The notes under the pieces were generated by a model that was not told where the DNA came from, did no database searches, and saw only the letters and a program-made list of their open reading frames with translations. 62,338 bases of DNA from Phycicoccus jejuensis (lineage in GTDB: Bacteria > Actinomycetota > Actinomycetes > Actinomycetales > Dermatophilaceae), in assembly GCF_000720925.1 (NCBI RefSeq), contig NZ_JOEE01000012.1, positions 1-62,338 on the forward strand, read 5' to 3'. A program made the translations under genes and the position numbers. Shown here in pieces: positions 25,113-34,593 of this stretch; position 1 is the first letter of the stretch, and each line of letters begins with the position of its first letter.

Positions 25113-27120
25113 CCTGCGCCGCCGACCAGCCCATGACGTCGTAGCCCTGCCCGCCGTCGGCGAGGTGCACCTCGAGGCGGGCGTAGGAGTCGCGGCTCTG
25201 GACCATCCGACCCCCGTAGGTGGGCACCGGGGCCATCTCGACCTCGACGCGGTAGACGAACGGCGGCTCGGCGGCCGGGGTGCGCAGCGTGACCGACGGG
25301 GCCGTGCCCCCGAGGTCGACCTCGCACGTCGTCTCGACCTCGTGGCGGCACAGCTCCTCGCCGACCTCGGCGAGCGCCGGGGCCACGACCTCCTCGAGGT
25401 GCCGGACGGCGTCCCGGCGGTCGACGAAGTTCGTCGCCCGCGCCACGCGCGCCCGCCACGACGTCGCGCGGTCCTCGCGGCGGGTCGTCGCGGCCCGCGC
25501 CGAGAGCAGGCCGTACATGCTCTGCGTCCGGCTGTCGGCCCGGCGTCCCTCGACGCGCAGGGCGCGCACGAGCCCGACCATGACGAGCACGAGCACGACG
25601 GCGAAGGGCAGGCCAAAGATGATCGTCGCGTACTGCAGCGCGGTGATGCCGCCGACGAGGAGCATCGCGATGGTCAGCAGGCCGGTCGCGGCCGCCCACG
25701 TGATGCGCAGCCAGCCGGCGGCATCCTCGGTGAGGTCACCGAGCCGGCTCGTGAGGTTGGCCATGACGAGCGCGCCCGAGTCGGCGGAGGTGACGTAGAA
25801 GAGCAGCCCGACGAAGAAGGCGAGCGCGATGACGACCTTGCCGGCCGGGTACTGCGAGAGCAGGTCGTAGAAGCCGACGCCGGTGAAGTCCTGGGCGGCC
25901 TGCGCGAAGTCGGTGTCGCCGCCGCGGATCCGCTCGATCGCGGCGTTCCCGAACACCGAGATCCACATGACGATGTACGCGAACGGGATGACGAGCGTTC
26001 CGAGGACGAACTGCCGGATGGTCCGGCCGCGCGAGATCCGGGCGAGGAAGAGCCCGACGAACGACGCCCACGCGACCCACCAGGCCCAGAAGAAGAGCGT
26101 CCACGTGCTCATCCACGTCGCGTTGTCGACGAAGGGGAAGGTCTCGAGCGTCTTGGCCGGGAAGGTGCGCAGGAAGTCGCCGACGTTGGCGACGGCGCCG
26201 TTGAGCAGCAGCGCGGTGTTGCCGGTGACGAGCACCCACCCGGCGAGCCCGAGCGCGAGGAGCACGTTGAGCTGCGACAGGAACCGGATCCCGCGGTCGA
26301 CGCCGCTCGTCGCCGACACCGCCGCCATGAGCACGGCCAGCGCGGCGAGCGCGATCTGCGCCCCGGTGCCGACGCCGACGCCGAAGAGGACGTTGAGCCC
26401 GACGTTGAGGAAGACCACGCCGATGCCGAGGGAGGTCGCGACGCCGAAGATCGTCCCGAGCACCGCGGCGGTGTCGACGGCGTGGCCGAGCGGGCCGTCG
26501 ATCCGCTTGCCCAGGACGGGGGCCAGGGCCGAGCGGACGGCGAGCGGTAGGCCCTTGCGGTAGCAGAAGTAGCCGAGGGCCAGACCCATCAGCGCGTACA
26601 TGCCCCAGCCGGTGACGCCGTAGTGGAACAGCGTCCAGACCGTCGCGTCGCGCGCGGCCTCGATGCTCTCGGGAGCCGGGCCGCCCTCGGGCGGCGCCAT
26701 GTAGTGGGACGCCGGCTCGACGACGGAGTAGAACATCACGTCCGTGCCGATGCCGGCGGCGAAGAGCATCGAGGCCCACGCGAAGGTGGAGAACTCCGGC
26801 CGGGAGTGGTCGGGGCCGAGGCGCACGTGGCCGTAGCGCGAGAGCCCGAGCCAGACGACGAAGCCGAGCACCGCCGTGGCGAGCAGGACGTAGAACCACC
26901 CGAACCACTGGGTCGCCCACGTGGTCACCGCGCCGAGGGCGCTCTCGGCGGACGACGGGGCGAGCAGCGCCCAGAGCGCGACGACGAGCACGCCGGTGAG
27001 GGAGGCGACGAAGACCGGCATCCGGACCGGTGGCCCGCCGAGGAGGCCCGTCGTGCCGCCCTCGTCCGGCGGCCCGGCCTCCGGGGTGTCGGTCGGCGGG
27101 GTGTCGGTGGCGGCGCTCAT
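25036..27120 (-). CDS. betT: BCCT-family choline transporter, BetT-like with long C-terminal domain
   Basis: A 694-residue secondary transporter with twelve helices (about 35-510). The BCCT tryptophan motif is FFWAWWVAWASFVGLFLARI, and FAAGIGTDVMFYSVVEP replaces the GMGIG motif of sodium-coupled betaine carriers, as in BetT-type choline carriers. A cytoplasmic extension of about 180 residues (515-694) has HLEEVVAPALAEVGEEL and a tail rich in charged residues, typical of osmoregulated BetT C-termini. GAGGAGG lies 6 bases before the ATG. It is the last gene of the betB-betA-betT set. Choline uptake is the likely role from the two oxidising enzymes upstream. Confidence 0.88.
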   Translation of the reverse strand: MSAATDTPPTDTPEAGPPDEGGTTGLLGGPPVRMPVFVASLTGVLVVALWALLAPSSAESALGAVTTWATQWFGWFYVLLATAVLGFVVWLGLSRYGHVRLGPDHSRPEFSTFAWASMLFAAGIGTDVMFYSVVEPASHYMAPPEGGPAPESIEAARDATVWTLFHYGVTGWGMYALMGLALGYFCYRKGLPLAVRSALAPVLGKRIDGPLGHAVDTAAVLGTIFGVATSLGIGVVFLNVGLNVLFGVGVGTGAQIALAALAVLMAAVSATSGVDRGIRFLSQLNVLLALGLAGWVLVTGNTALLLNGAVANVGDFLRTFPAKTLETFPFVDNATWMSTWTLFFWAWWVAWASFVGLFLARISRGRTIRQFVLGTLVIPFAYIVMWISVFGNAAIERIRGGDTDFAQAAQDFTGVGFYDLLSQYPAGKVVIALAFFVGLLFYVTSADSGALVMANLTSRLGDLTEDAAGWLRITWAAATGLLTIAMLLVGGITALQYATIIFGLPFAVVLVLVMVGLVRALRVEGRRADSRTQSMYGLLSARAATTRREDRATSWRARVARATNFVDRRDAVRHLEEVVAPALAEVGEELCRHEVETTCEVDLGGTAPSVTLRTPAAEPPFVYRVEVEMAPVPTYGGRMVQSRDSYARLEVHLADGGQGYDVMGWSAAQVIHDCLDHYERHLEFLRLAEPTTSA

Positions 27121-27142
27121 CGGGTCCTCCTCGGTGGGGCGG

Positions 27143-28879
27143 TCAGGACGTCGGCGGGTCGAGCGGGCTCCCGGCCCGCAGGTCGTACCAGGGCGCGTCC
27201 GACGGCGGGAGCGGGGTGGCACCGGTGATGAGGTCGGCCGCCTTCTCGGCGAGCATGACGACCGGCGCGTAGATGTTGCCGTTGGTCACGTACGGCATCG
27301 CGCTGGCGTCGACGACGCGCAGGCCCTCGGTGCCGTGGACGCGCATCGACGTCGGGTCGAGCACCGACAGGTCGTCGGTGCCCATCCGGGCGGTGCAGCT
27401 GGGGTGCAGGGCCGTCTCGGCGTCGGCGCGCACCCAGTCGAGGATCTCCTCGTCGGTCTCGACCTTCGACCCGGGCGAGATCTCGCCGCCGTCGTAGGGG
27501 GCGAAGGCCGGCTGGGCGAGGATCTCGCGCGAGACGCGGATGGCCTCGACCCACTCGCGCCGGTCCTGGTCGGTCGAGAGGTAGTTGAACTGCATGGCCG
27601 GCTTCATCCGCGGGTCGGTGCTGCGGATGCGCAGCCAGCCGCGGGCGTCGGAGTACATCGGGCCGATGTGCACCTGGTAGCCGTGGCCCTCGACCGGGCT
27701 CGAGCCGTCGTAGCGGATCGCGATCGGCAGGAAGTGGAACATGAGGTTCGGGTAGTCGACGTCGTCGTTGCTGCGGACGAAGCCGCCGCCCTCGAAGTGG
27801 TTCGTCGCCCCGAGGCCCTTGCGGAGGAACAGCCACTCGGCGGCGAGCTTCGGGCGGTTCTTGTAGGCGAGCCCCGGCGCGATCGAGACCGGCTGGGTGC
27901 AGGCGTGCTGGATGTACACCTCGAGGTGGTCCTGGAGGTGCTCGCCGACCCCGCGCAGCCCGGAGACGACGTCGATGCCGAGCGGCCGCAGCAGCTCGGG
28001 GTCGCCGACGCCCGAGAGCTGGAGCAGCTGCGGGGTGTTGATCGCGCCGCCGGAGAGGATGACCTCGCCGGCGCGCACCGTGTGCCTCCGACCGAACACG
28101 AGGTACTCGACCCCGACCGCGCGGGTGCCCTCGAAGAGCACCTTCGTCGTCATCGCGAGGGTGCGGACGTGGAGGTTCGGGCGGTCGATGACCGGGTGGA
28201 GGTAGGCGCGCGCGGCGGAGAGGCGGCGGCCGCGGTGGACGTTGCGGTCGAAGGGCGCGAAGCCCTCCTGGCGGTAGCCGTTGACGTCGCTCGTGCGCGG
28301 GTAGCCGGCCTGCTCGGCGGCGTCGAAGAACGCCGTGAACAGCGGGTTCGTGGCCGGGCCGCGCTCCATGACGAGGGGTCCGTCGCCGCCGCGCCAGGTG
28401 TCGGCGCCGGCGAGGCAGGTCTCCATCCGCTTGAAGTACGGCAGGCAGTGCGCGTAGTCCCAGTCGGACATCCCCGGGTCGGCGCCCCAGCGCTCGTAGT
28501 CCTTGGGGTTGCCGCGCTGGAAGATCATCCCGTTGATCGAGCTCGACCCACCGAGGACCTTGCCGCGCGCGTGGTAGATCCGCCGGCCGTTCATGTGCGG
28601 CTCGGGCTCGGACTCGTACTTCCAGTCGTAGAACCGGCTGCCGATGGGGAAGGGCAGCGCGGCCGGCATGTGGATGAACGGGTCGAGCTTGAGGTCGTTG
28701 CGGCCGGCCTCGAGGACGAGCACGCTCGTGCCGGGGTCGGCCGAGAGGCGGTTGGCGAGGACGGACCCGGCGCTGCCCCCGCCGACGACGACGTAGTCGA
28801 CCTGGTCGGGGACCTCGGCCATCGTCGTCCGGTCGCGCAGGCTCCGGGCGGTGTCGGTGACGCGGTCGAGGACGCTCAC
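27143..28879 (-). CDS. betA: Choline dehydrogenase, GMC-family flavoprotein
   Basis: A 578-residue FAD enzyme oxidising choline to betaine aldehyde. The FAD Rossmann motif [20 protein letters not shown] lies near 27-46, the GMC signature [19 protein letters not shown] near 106-124, a second signature [15 protein letters not shown] near 275-289, and the catalytic His in [10 protein letters not shown] with Asn/His partner region [20 protein letters not shown]. The GTG at 28879 overlaps the betB stop (GTGA); an ATG at 28822 is the alternative and would give a start matching most BetA proteins. Probably membrane-associated, as in other BetA. Confidence 0.9.
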   Translation of the reverse strand: MSVLDRVTDTARSLRDRTTMAEVPDQVDYVVVGGGSAGSVLANRLSADPGTSVLVLEAGRNDLKLDPFIHMPAALPFPIGSRFYDWKYESEPEPHMNGRRIYHARGKVLGGSSSINGMIFQRGNPKDYERWGADPGMSDWDYAHCLPYFKRMETCLAGADTWRGGDGPLVMERGPATNPLFTAFFDAAEQAGYPRTSDVNGYRQEGFAPFDRNVHRGRRLSAARAYLHPVIDRPNLHVRTLAMTTKVLFEGTRAVGVEYLVFGRRHTVRAGEVILSGGAINTPQLLQLSGVGDPELLRPLGIDVVSGLRGVGEHLQDHLEVYIQHACTQPVSIAPGLAYKNRPKLAAEWLFLRKGLGATNHFEGGGFVRSNDDVDYPNLMFHFLPIAIRYDGSSPVEGHGYQVHIGPMYSDARGWLRIRSTDPRMKPAMQFNYLSTDQDRREWVEAIRVSREILAQPAFAPYDGGEISPGSKVETDEEILDWVRADAETALHPSCTARMGTDDLSVLDPTSMRVHGTEGLRVVDASAMPYVTNGNIYAPVVMLAEKAADLITGATPLPPSDAPWYDLRAGSPLDPPTS

Positions 28880-30345
28880 GAGAACCACCCCGTCGGGGCC
28901 GGCTCGGTGTTCTCCCACACGTGCTTGGTCTCCTGGTACTCCTCGAGGCCGAGCTCGCCGAGCTCGCGGCCGATGCCGGACTGCTTGTGGCCGCCCCACT
29001 CGGCGGGGGCGACGTACGGGTGGTAGTCGTTGACCCACACGGTGCCGAGGCGCAGCGCGCGGGCGACGCGGCGGGCCCGCTCGGTGTCGCTGGTCCACAC
29101 CGCGCCGGCGAGGCCGTAGCGGGTGGCGTTGGCGAGGCGGACCGCCTCCTCCTCGGTGCGGAAGGTCTCGACCGTGAGGACCGGCCCGAAGGACTCCTCC
29201 TGGACGACGTGCATGTCGACGTCGCACCGGTCGAGGACGGTGGGGAGGTAGTAGTAGCCGCTCGCGAGCCGCTCGTCGTCGGGGCGGGCGCCGCCGCAGC
29301 GCAGCCGGGCGCCCTCGGCGAGCCCGGTCGCGACGTAGTCCTCGACCTTCTTCAGGTGCTCGGCGCTGGTCAGCGACCCGGTCTGGGCGTCCTCGTCGAA
29401 CGGCGGGCCCATCCGGATGGCCCTGGCGCGCTCGACGATCGTGTCGACGACCTCCTCCGCGACCGACTCCTCGACGAGCAGCCGGGCGCCGGCCGAGCAG
29501 ACCTGGCCGGAGTGGAGGAAGACCGCCGTCATCGCGTTGTCGATCGCGGCCTCGCGGTCGGCGTCGGCGAAGACGATGTTGGGGTTCTTGCCGCCGAGCT
29601 CGAGGGCGACCCGCTTGACGGTGTCGGCGGCCTGCTTCATGAGGTGCTTGCCGACGGCGAGGCTGCCGGTGAACGACACGAGGTCGACGCGCGGGTCGGT
29701 GGACATGGGGCCGGCGCACCCGGGGCCGGTGCCGAGGACGAGGTTGGCGACGCCGGCCGGCACGCCGGCCTCCTCGATCGCGCGGACCATGAGGATCGTC
29801 GAGTGCGGCGTGATCTCGCTCGGCTTGAGCACGAACGTGCTGCCCGCGAGCAGGCACGGCGCGACCTTCCAGCTGGCCTGCAGCAGCGGGTAGTTCCACG
29901 GCGTGATGAGCGAGCAGACGCCGATCGGCTCACGGACGACGCGGCTGCGCACGTGCGGCTGGCCGGGGTCGACCTCGCGGACGCGCTCGACGTCCTCGCC
30001 CTTGCCGGCGTAGAAGCGGAAGACGCTGACGACGTCGGCGACGTCGAGCTTCGCCTCCTCGAAGCGCTTGCCGGTGTCGAGGGCCTCGGCGCGCGCGATC
30101 TCGTCGGTGTCGCGCTCGAGGAGGTCCGCGATGCGCCCGAGGGCGGCGGCCCGCTCGGTCGGTGGGGTGTCGCGCCAGCGGCCGTCGTCGGCCGCGCGGC
30201 GGGCGGCGTCGATCGCCGCGAGGGTGTCGGTCTCGTCGGCCTCGTCGACCTCTCCGACGGTCGTGCCGTCGGCAGGGCAGACGATGGTCCGGCGACCGCC
30301 GGCAGCGGCGCCGACCCAGGCGCCGTCGAGGTACAGGTCGGCCAT
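28876..30345 (-). CDS. betB: Betaine aldehyde dehydrogenase
   Basis: A 489-residue NAD(P)-dependent aldehyde dehydrogenase converting betaine aldehyde to glycine betaine. The cofactor region [21 protein letters not shown] is followed by [14 protein letters not shown], the general-base Glu in [12 protein letters not shown], and the nucleophile Cys in [40 protein letters not shown] at the C-terminus fits the betaine-aldehyde branch. First gene of the bet operon, overlapping betA. AGGAC precedes the ATG. A promoter and a large hairpin lie upstream. Confidence 0.92.
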   Translation of the reverse strand: MADLYLDGAWVGAAAGGRRTIVCPADGTTVGEVDEADETDTLAAIDAARRAADDGRWRDTPPTERAAALGRIADLLERDTDEIARAEALDTGKRFEEAKLDVADVVSVFRFYAGKGEDVERVREVDPGQPHVRSRVVREPIGVCSLITPWNYPLLQASWKVAPCLLAGSTFVLKPSEITPHSTILMVRAIEEAGVPAGVANLVLGTGPGCAGPMSTDPRVDLVSFTGSLAVGKHLMKQAADTVKRVALELGGKNPNIVFADADREAAIDNAMTAVFLHSGQVCSAGARLLVEESVAEEVVDTIVERARAIRMGPPFDEDAQTGSLTSAEHLKKVEDYVATGLAEGARLRCGGARPDDERLASGYYYLPTVLDRCDVDMHVVQEESFGPVLTVETFRTEEEAVRLANATRYGLAGAVWTSDTERARRVARALRLGTVWVNDYHPYVAPAEWGGHKQSGIGRELGELGLEEYQETKHVWENTEPAPTGWFS

Positions 30346-30381
30346 GGTCGTCCTGACTGTCGGGGTGGGGACGGATGGACC

Positions 30382-30411
30382 AGCCTGTCGGAGAACCGCT
30401 CCGACCGTCAA
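30382..30411 (-). promoter_or_regulatory. Predicted betB-betA-betT promoter
   Basis: On the minus strand TTGACG (30411-30406) and CAGGCT (30387-30382) are separated by 18 bases, about 40 bases before the betB start. Confidence 0.5.
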
Positions 30412-30437
30412 GGAGTGCAGGTCAGGCGAGCGCGCAC

Positions 30438-30505
30438 CCCGTCGAGCGAACAGAACACGCCGTCGGGCAAGCGGTCCGGACGGCGTATTCTGTTCACTCG
30501 ACGGG
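30438..30505 (-). other. Long inverted repeat / RNA hairpin between sdaA and betB
   Basis: Arms of 27 bases, 30438-30464 and 30479-30505, are complementary at 25 positions around a 14-base spacer. Read as minus-strand RNA, both exceptions are G-U pairs, so the stem is complete; read as plus-strand RNA they are A-C mismatches. It begins 25 bases after the sdaA stop and ends 27 bases upstream of the betB -35. It may terminate sdaA, act in an upstream bet leader, or form a pair of operators (each arm contains GAACAGAA). No T-run follows. Confidence 0.7.
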
Positions 30506-30529
30506 TGGGGAGGGAGAGGTGGCCCGGCC

Positions 30530-31918
30530 TCAGCACTCGATGACGTTGACGGCGAGGCCGCCGCGCGCGGTCTCCTTGTACTTGACCTTCATGTCGCGCC
30601 CGGTGTCGCGCATCGTCTTGATCGCCTTGTCGAGCGAGACGACCGCCGAGCGGCCGTCGCCGCGCAGCGAGAGCCGGGCGGCGGTGATGGCCTTGACCGA
30701 GGCGACGGCGTTGCGCTCGATGCACGGGATCTGGACGAGCCCGCCGACCGGGTCGCAGGTGAGCCCCAGGTTGTGCTCGATGCCGATCTCGGCCGCGTTC
30801 TCGACCTGGCCGGGGGTGCCGCCGAGGACCTCGGCGAGGGCGCCGGCCGCCATCGAGCAGGCCGAGCCGACCTCACCCTGGCAGCCGACCTCGGCGCCGG
30901 AGATCGAGGCGTTCTCCTTGTAGAGCGTGCCGATGGCGGCCGCGGTCAGGAGGAAGCGCACGACCCCGTCGTCGTCGGCGCCCGGCACGAAGCGCGTGTA
31001 GTAGTGCAGGACCGCCGGGATGATGCCCGCCGCGCCGTTGGTGGGGGCGGTGACGATGCGCCCGCCGCTGGCGTTTTCCTCGTTGACGGCGAGCGCGTAG
31101 AGGGTGACCCAGTCCATCGCGGCGAGCGGGTCGCCGGCGTGCTCGCGGCGCAGCTGGCGCACCAGCCGGGGCGCGCGGCGCTGGACGCGCAGGCCGCCCG
31201 GGAGGACGCCGTCGGTGCGGCAGCCGTTGTCGACGCACTCCTGCATCACCTCCCAGAGGTGCAGCAGCCCGGCACGGACCTCGGCCTCGGTGCGCCACGA
31301 GAGCTCGTTGGCGAGCATGACACCGCTGATCGGCAGGCCGGTCTCGGCGCACCGCTCGAGCAGCTGCGCCCCGGTGGTGAACGGGTACCGGACGGGCGTG
31401 TGGTCGGGGACGATCTCGTTCTGCCCGACCTCGTCCTGGTCGAGGACGAAGCCGCCGCCGACCGAGTAGTACTCGCGGGTGCGCAGCGGCTCCTCGCCCT
31501 CGGCCGGGTCGGCCGAGGCCCACGCGGTGAAGCGCATCCCGTTGGAGTGGAAGGGCAGGGTCGCACGGCGGTGGAGGACGACGTCGACGTCGGGGTCGCA
31601 GGCGACGTCGTGGCTGCCGCCGAGGTGCAGCGTGCGCGCGGCACGGACCTCGTCGACGCGGTTCTCGGCGGCGCGCGGGTCGGTGGTCTCGGGCGCCTCG
31701 CCCTCGAGGCCGAGGAGCACGGCCTTGACCGAGCCGTGGCCGTGGCCGGTGGCGCCGAGCGAGCCGAAGAGCTCGGCCTTGACCCGGCCGACGCGGGGCA
31801 GCAGGCCGTCCTCGCGCAGCGCCGTGACGAAGGTGTGGGCGGCGCGCATCGGGCCCACGGTGTGCGAGCTGGAGGGACCGATGCCGACGGAGAACAGGTC
31901 GAAGGAGGAGATGGCCAT
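30530..31918 (-). CDS. sdaA: L-serine dehydratase, iron-sulfur single-chain type
   Basis: A 462-residue [4Fe-4S] enzyme deaminating serine to pyruvate. The fused beta-alpha layout is clear: [24 protein letters not shown] (4-27) opens the beta domain, and the alpha domain holds [27 protein letters not shown]. Cluster cysteines lie in [30 protein letters not shown] and [12 protein letters not shown]. In this window it could complete the flow glycine - serine - pyruvate from demethylated betaine, but no glycine hydroxymethyltransferase is present here. Divergent from the RecB-like nuclease gene. Confidence 0.95.
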   Translation of the reverse strand: MAISSFDLFSVGIGPSSSHTVGPMRAAHTFVTALREDGLLPRVGRVKAELFGSLGATGHGHGSVKAVLLGLEGEAPETTDPRAAENRVDEVRAARTLHLGGSHDVACDPDVDVVLHRRATLPFHSNGMRFTAWASADPAEGEEPLRTREYYSVGGGFVLDQDEVGQNEIVPDHTPVRYPFTTGAQLLERCAETGLPISGVMLANELSWRTEAEVRAGLLHLWEVMQECVDNGCRTDGVLPGGLRVQRRAPRLVRQLRREHAGDPLAAMDWVTLYALAVNEENASGGRIVTAPTNGAAGIIPAVLHYYTRFVPGADDDGVVRFLLTAAAIGTLYKENASISGAEVGCQGEVGSACSMAAGALAEVLGGTPGQVENAAEIGIEHNLGLTCDPVGGLVQIPCIERNAVASVKAITAARLSLRGDGRSAVVSLDKAIKTMRDTGRDMKVKYKETARGGLAVNVIEC

Positions 31919-31987
31919 GAGGCGCTCAGTGTGTCATCCGCCGGGAGCACCTGGGGACGGCCCTGCGGACGCGTCGGACGCACCGGC

Positions 31988-31993
31988 TACCGT
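31988..31993 (+). promoter_or_regulatory. -10 box of a predicted leaderless promoter
   Basis: TACCGT ends 7 bases before the GTG at 32001 and supports that codon as the start of the RecB-like gene. Confidence 0.45.
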
Positions 31994-32000
31994 CGGTGCC

Positions 32001-32852
32001 GTGACGGGCACGGGGGAGCGGGCGCAGCCGCAGCAGGCGGCGTTCCCCGGCATGCCCGAGCCCCTGTGGGGAGGCAGCCCGAGCAAGCTGCTCACCTTCC
32101 TCGACTGCCCGCGCCGCTACCGCCTGGCCTACCTCGACCGCCCGCGCCCGCCGGCCCGGGCGCAGCGGGCCCACACCTCGCTCGGGAACGCCGTGCACAA
32201 CGCCCTGCGCGACTGGTGGGACCAGCCCGAGCGCACCCCGCAGCTCGGCGCGCGCCTCGTGGAGAAGGCGTGGATCGACGTCGGCTTCCGCGACGCCGCC
32301 CAGTCCGCCCGCTGGCGGGCCCGGATGCAGGACGCGGTCGTCGCCTACCTCGAGCGCTCCGGCCCGCAGCAGCGGCCCGTCGGCATCGAGCGCACGGTGT
32401 CGTTCGTCAGCGACGACCTGCGCGTGCAGGGCCGCATCGACCGGCTCGACGACCGCGACGGCGAGCTCGTCGTCGTCGACTACAAGACCTCGCGCCAGGT
32501 CTCGACCGACGACGACGCGCGCACCTCGCTGCCGCTCGCCCTGTACGCCGCGGCCGTCTGGAAGATGTTCCGCCGCCCGGTCCGCCGGGTCGAGCTGCAC
32601 CACGTGCCCTCGGGCACGGTCGCGGCCCACGAGCACACCGGTGAGTCGATCGGCCGGCACGTCGAGCGGGCGCGCTCGATCATGCGCGACGCGCGCCGGG
32701 CCGACGCCGACTTCGCCCGCCACGGGGCGGAGTCCTCGATGTTCCCCGCCGTCACCGGGCCGCTGTGCGGCTGGTGCGACCTGCGGGCCCACTGCCCCGA
32801 GGGGCAGGCCGCGGCGCCCGAGAAGGCGGACTGGGCCGCGCTCGAGGACTGA
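32001..32852 (+). CDS. RecB-like PD-(D/E)XK nuclease with iron-sulfur cysteines
   Basis: A 283-residue stand-alone nuclease of the RecB/AddB C-terminal (PDDEXK_1) family. SPSKLLTFLDCPRRYRLAYLDR near 27-48 carries the first conserved Cys; HTSLGNAVHNALRDWW the conserved His; RIDRLDDRDGELVVVDYKTS the catalytic Asp, Asp and Lys. A C-terminal cluster LCGWCDLRAHC supplies three more Cys, matching the 4Fe-4S fastener of AddB and Dna2 nucleases. There is no helicase domain. The GTG start is chosen because of the -10 box 7 bases upstream; ATGs at 31917 and 32052 are alternatives. Likely a DNA repair nuclease. Converges on etfA. Confidence 0.85.
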   Translation: MTGTGERAQPQQAAFPGMPEPLWGGSPSKLLTFLDCPRRYRLAYLDRPRPPARAQRAHTSLGNAVHNALRDWWDQPERTPQLGARLVEKAWIDVGFRDAAQSARWRARMQDAVVAYLERSGPQQRPVGIERTVSFVSDDLRVQGRIDRLDDRDGELVVVDYKTSRQVSTDDDARTSLPLALYAAAVWKMFRRPVRRVELHHVPSGTVAAHEHTGESIGRHVERARSIMRDARRADADFARHGAESSMFPAVTGPLCGWCDLRAHCPEGQAAAPEKADWAALED

Positions 32853-32866
32853 GGGCGGGTGCCCGC

Positions 32867-33823
32867 TCAGCCGAGCTCCTCGAGCACGGCCGGCAGCACC
32901 TCGTGCATGTCGCCGATCACCGCGTAGTCGGCCTTGGTCACCATCGGGGCGTCGGCGTCGGTGTTGACGGCGATGATCGTCCGGCTGGAGGCGCAGCCCG
33001 CCCAGTGCTGGATCGACCCCGAGATGCCGCAGGCGAGGTAGAGGTCCGGCGCGATGCGCGAGCCGGTCTGGCCCACCTGCTCGTGGTGCGGGCGCCAGCC
33101 GAGCGAGGTGACGACGCGCGAGACACCGACGGCCCCGCCGAGGCGCTCGGCGAGGGCGTCGACGGCCGCGAAGCCGTCCGGCCCGCCCGCGCCGCGTCCC
33201 GCGCCGACGACGACCTTGGCCGCGGTCAGCCCCGAGCTGTCGCCCTGCTCGCGCCGCTCGACGCGCACGACCTGCGCGCGCAGGTCCTTGGGGTCGACGG
33301 CGACGGCCAGCGGCTGGACGCGCGCCTCGCCGGGAGCGTCCGCGGGGGTCGGCTCGACGGCGTGCCCGGCCATCGACAGCAGCCGGACCCGGCTCGGGAC
33401 CGTCGCCCGCTCGAGGGCGGCGCCGCCGACGACCTGGCGCTGGACGACGAGCGGCGAGAGCGACTCGACGGCGACGACGTTGGCGGCCATCCGCAGCCCG
33501 CGGCGGGCGGCGACGTGGGCGAGGACCTCGTTGCCGCGGCCGGTGCCCGGGGCCACCACGAGGTCCGCGCGGGCGGCCCGGCCGGCCGCCTCGACCGCCG
33601 CGGCCCAGGCCGCGGCGGCGTACCGCTCGAGCGCGGGGTCGGCGGCCTCGTGGACGACCACGACCCCGGCCTCGCGGCAGTCGGCGAGGACGGCCTCGGG
33701 CGCGGACCCGACGACGAGGGCGTGGAGGTTGCCGGCGCCGAGGGAGCGGGCGAAGGCGAGGGTCTCGCGGGAGACGAGCGAGGCCCGTCCCTCCTCGACC
33801 TCGACGAGGACGACGACGCTCAC
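32867..33823 (-). CDS. etfA: Electron transfer flavoprotein alpha subunit
   Basis: A 318-residue ETF alpha subunit. The C-terminal FAD domain shows VVVGAGRGAGGPDGFAAVDALAERLGGAVGVSR, LGWRPHHEQVGQTG, then LYLACGISGSIQHWAGC and IIAVNTDADAPMVTKADY, all family signatures. The GTG start overlaps the etfB stop. The three-gene chain DMGDH-etfB-etfA, each joined by a 4-base overlap, suggests this ETF is dedicated to the flavoprotein upstream and carries its electrons toward the quinone pool. No ETF:quinone oxidoreductase is in the window. Confidence 0.95.
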   Translation of the reverse strand: MSVVVLVEVEEGRASLVSRETLAFARSLGAGNLHALVVGSAPEAVLADCREAGVVVVHEAADPALERYAAAAWAAAVEAAGRAARADLVVAPGTGRGNEVLAHVAARRGLRMAANVVAVESLSPLVVQRQVVGGAALERATVPSRVRLLSMAGHAVEPTPADAPGEARVQPLAVAVDPKDLRAQVVRVERREQGDSSGLTAAKVVVGAGRGAGGPDGFAAVDALAERLGGAVGVSRVVTSLGWRPHHEQVGQTGSRIAPDLYLACGISGSIQHWAGCASSRTIIAVNTDADAPMVTKADYAVIGDMHEVLPAVLEELG

Positions 33824-34593
33824 GAGTGCACCACCTTGAGCTCGCGCAGGACGGCGACGAGGGCGGGCGCGGCGGTCGGCCCCTCGCCGAGGACGGTGAC
33901 CTGGCTCGGCGGGGCCTCGGGCACGGTGAGGGCCTCCCGGCCCGACCCGCCGGGGGTGCCCGACCACGTCATCCGCTCGACCTCGGCCTTCTTCGCGCGC
34001 ATCCGCCCCATGACGCTCGGGTACTTCGGCGACACCCCGCCCTCGAGGACGGTGACGACCGCGGGCAGGGCGACCTCGTAGACCTCGGTGCCCTCCGGCC
34101 CCTCGGCGTGCAGGGTGGCGACGTCGCCGTCGACGGCGACGGTCTGCACGCCCGCGACGACGGGACGGTCGAGGAGGTAGGCCAGCCGCACGCCGACCTG
34201 GAAGTCGCCGGTGTCGGCGGCGTCGTTGCCGAGGAGCACGAGGTCGTACGTCGTCCCCGCGTCCGACCGGGCCCGGACGGCCTCCGCGACGGCCTCGGCG
34301 ACGTCGGCCGGGCCGAGGAGGTCGGCGTCGGCCTCGACGAGCACGCCGTCGGTGGCGCCGACGGCGATGCCGGCGCGCACCTGCTCGAGGCTGTCCTCGG
34401 AGCCGACCGACAGCACCGTCACGGTGCCGCCCGAGGGCTCGGCGACCTGGACGGCCAGCGCGACGGCGGCCTCCTCGTGGGCGCTCGTCGTGTAGCCGGC
34501 GTACCGGCCGTCGACGCGCAGCCCGTCGGGCGTGAGGACGACCTCGCCGGTGGGGTCGGGGACGCGCTTGACGCAGACGAGGACGTTCGTCAC
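33820..34593 (-). CDS. etfB: Electron transfer flavoprotein beta subunit
   Basis: A 257-residue ETF beta subunit. It shows NVLVCVKRVPDPTGEV (3-18), SAHEEAAVALAVQVAEPSGGTVTVLSVG, LVLLGNDAADTGDFQVGVRLAYLLDRPVV, and the signature VEVALPAVVTV-like run (YEVALPAVVTVLEGGVSPKYPSVMGRMRAKK) near the C-terminus. It forms the heterodimer with EtfA that carries FAD and AMP. GTG start overlapping the stop of the dimethylglycine dehydrogenase-like gene. Confidence 0.95.
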   Translation of the reverse strand: MTNVLVCVKRVPDPTGEVVLTPDGLRVDGRYAGYTTSAHEEAAVALAVQVAEPSGGTVTVLSVGSEDSLEQVRAGIAVGATDGVLVEADADLLGPADVAEAVAEAVRARSDAGTTYDLVLLGNDAADTGDFQVGVRLAYLLDRPVVAGVQTVAVDGDVATLHAEGPEGTEVYEVALPAVVTVLEGGVSPKYPSVMGRMRAKKAEVERMTWSGTPGGSGREALTVPEAPPSQVTVLGEGPTAAPALVAVLRELKVVHS

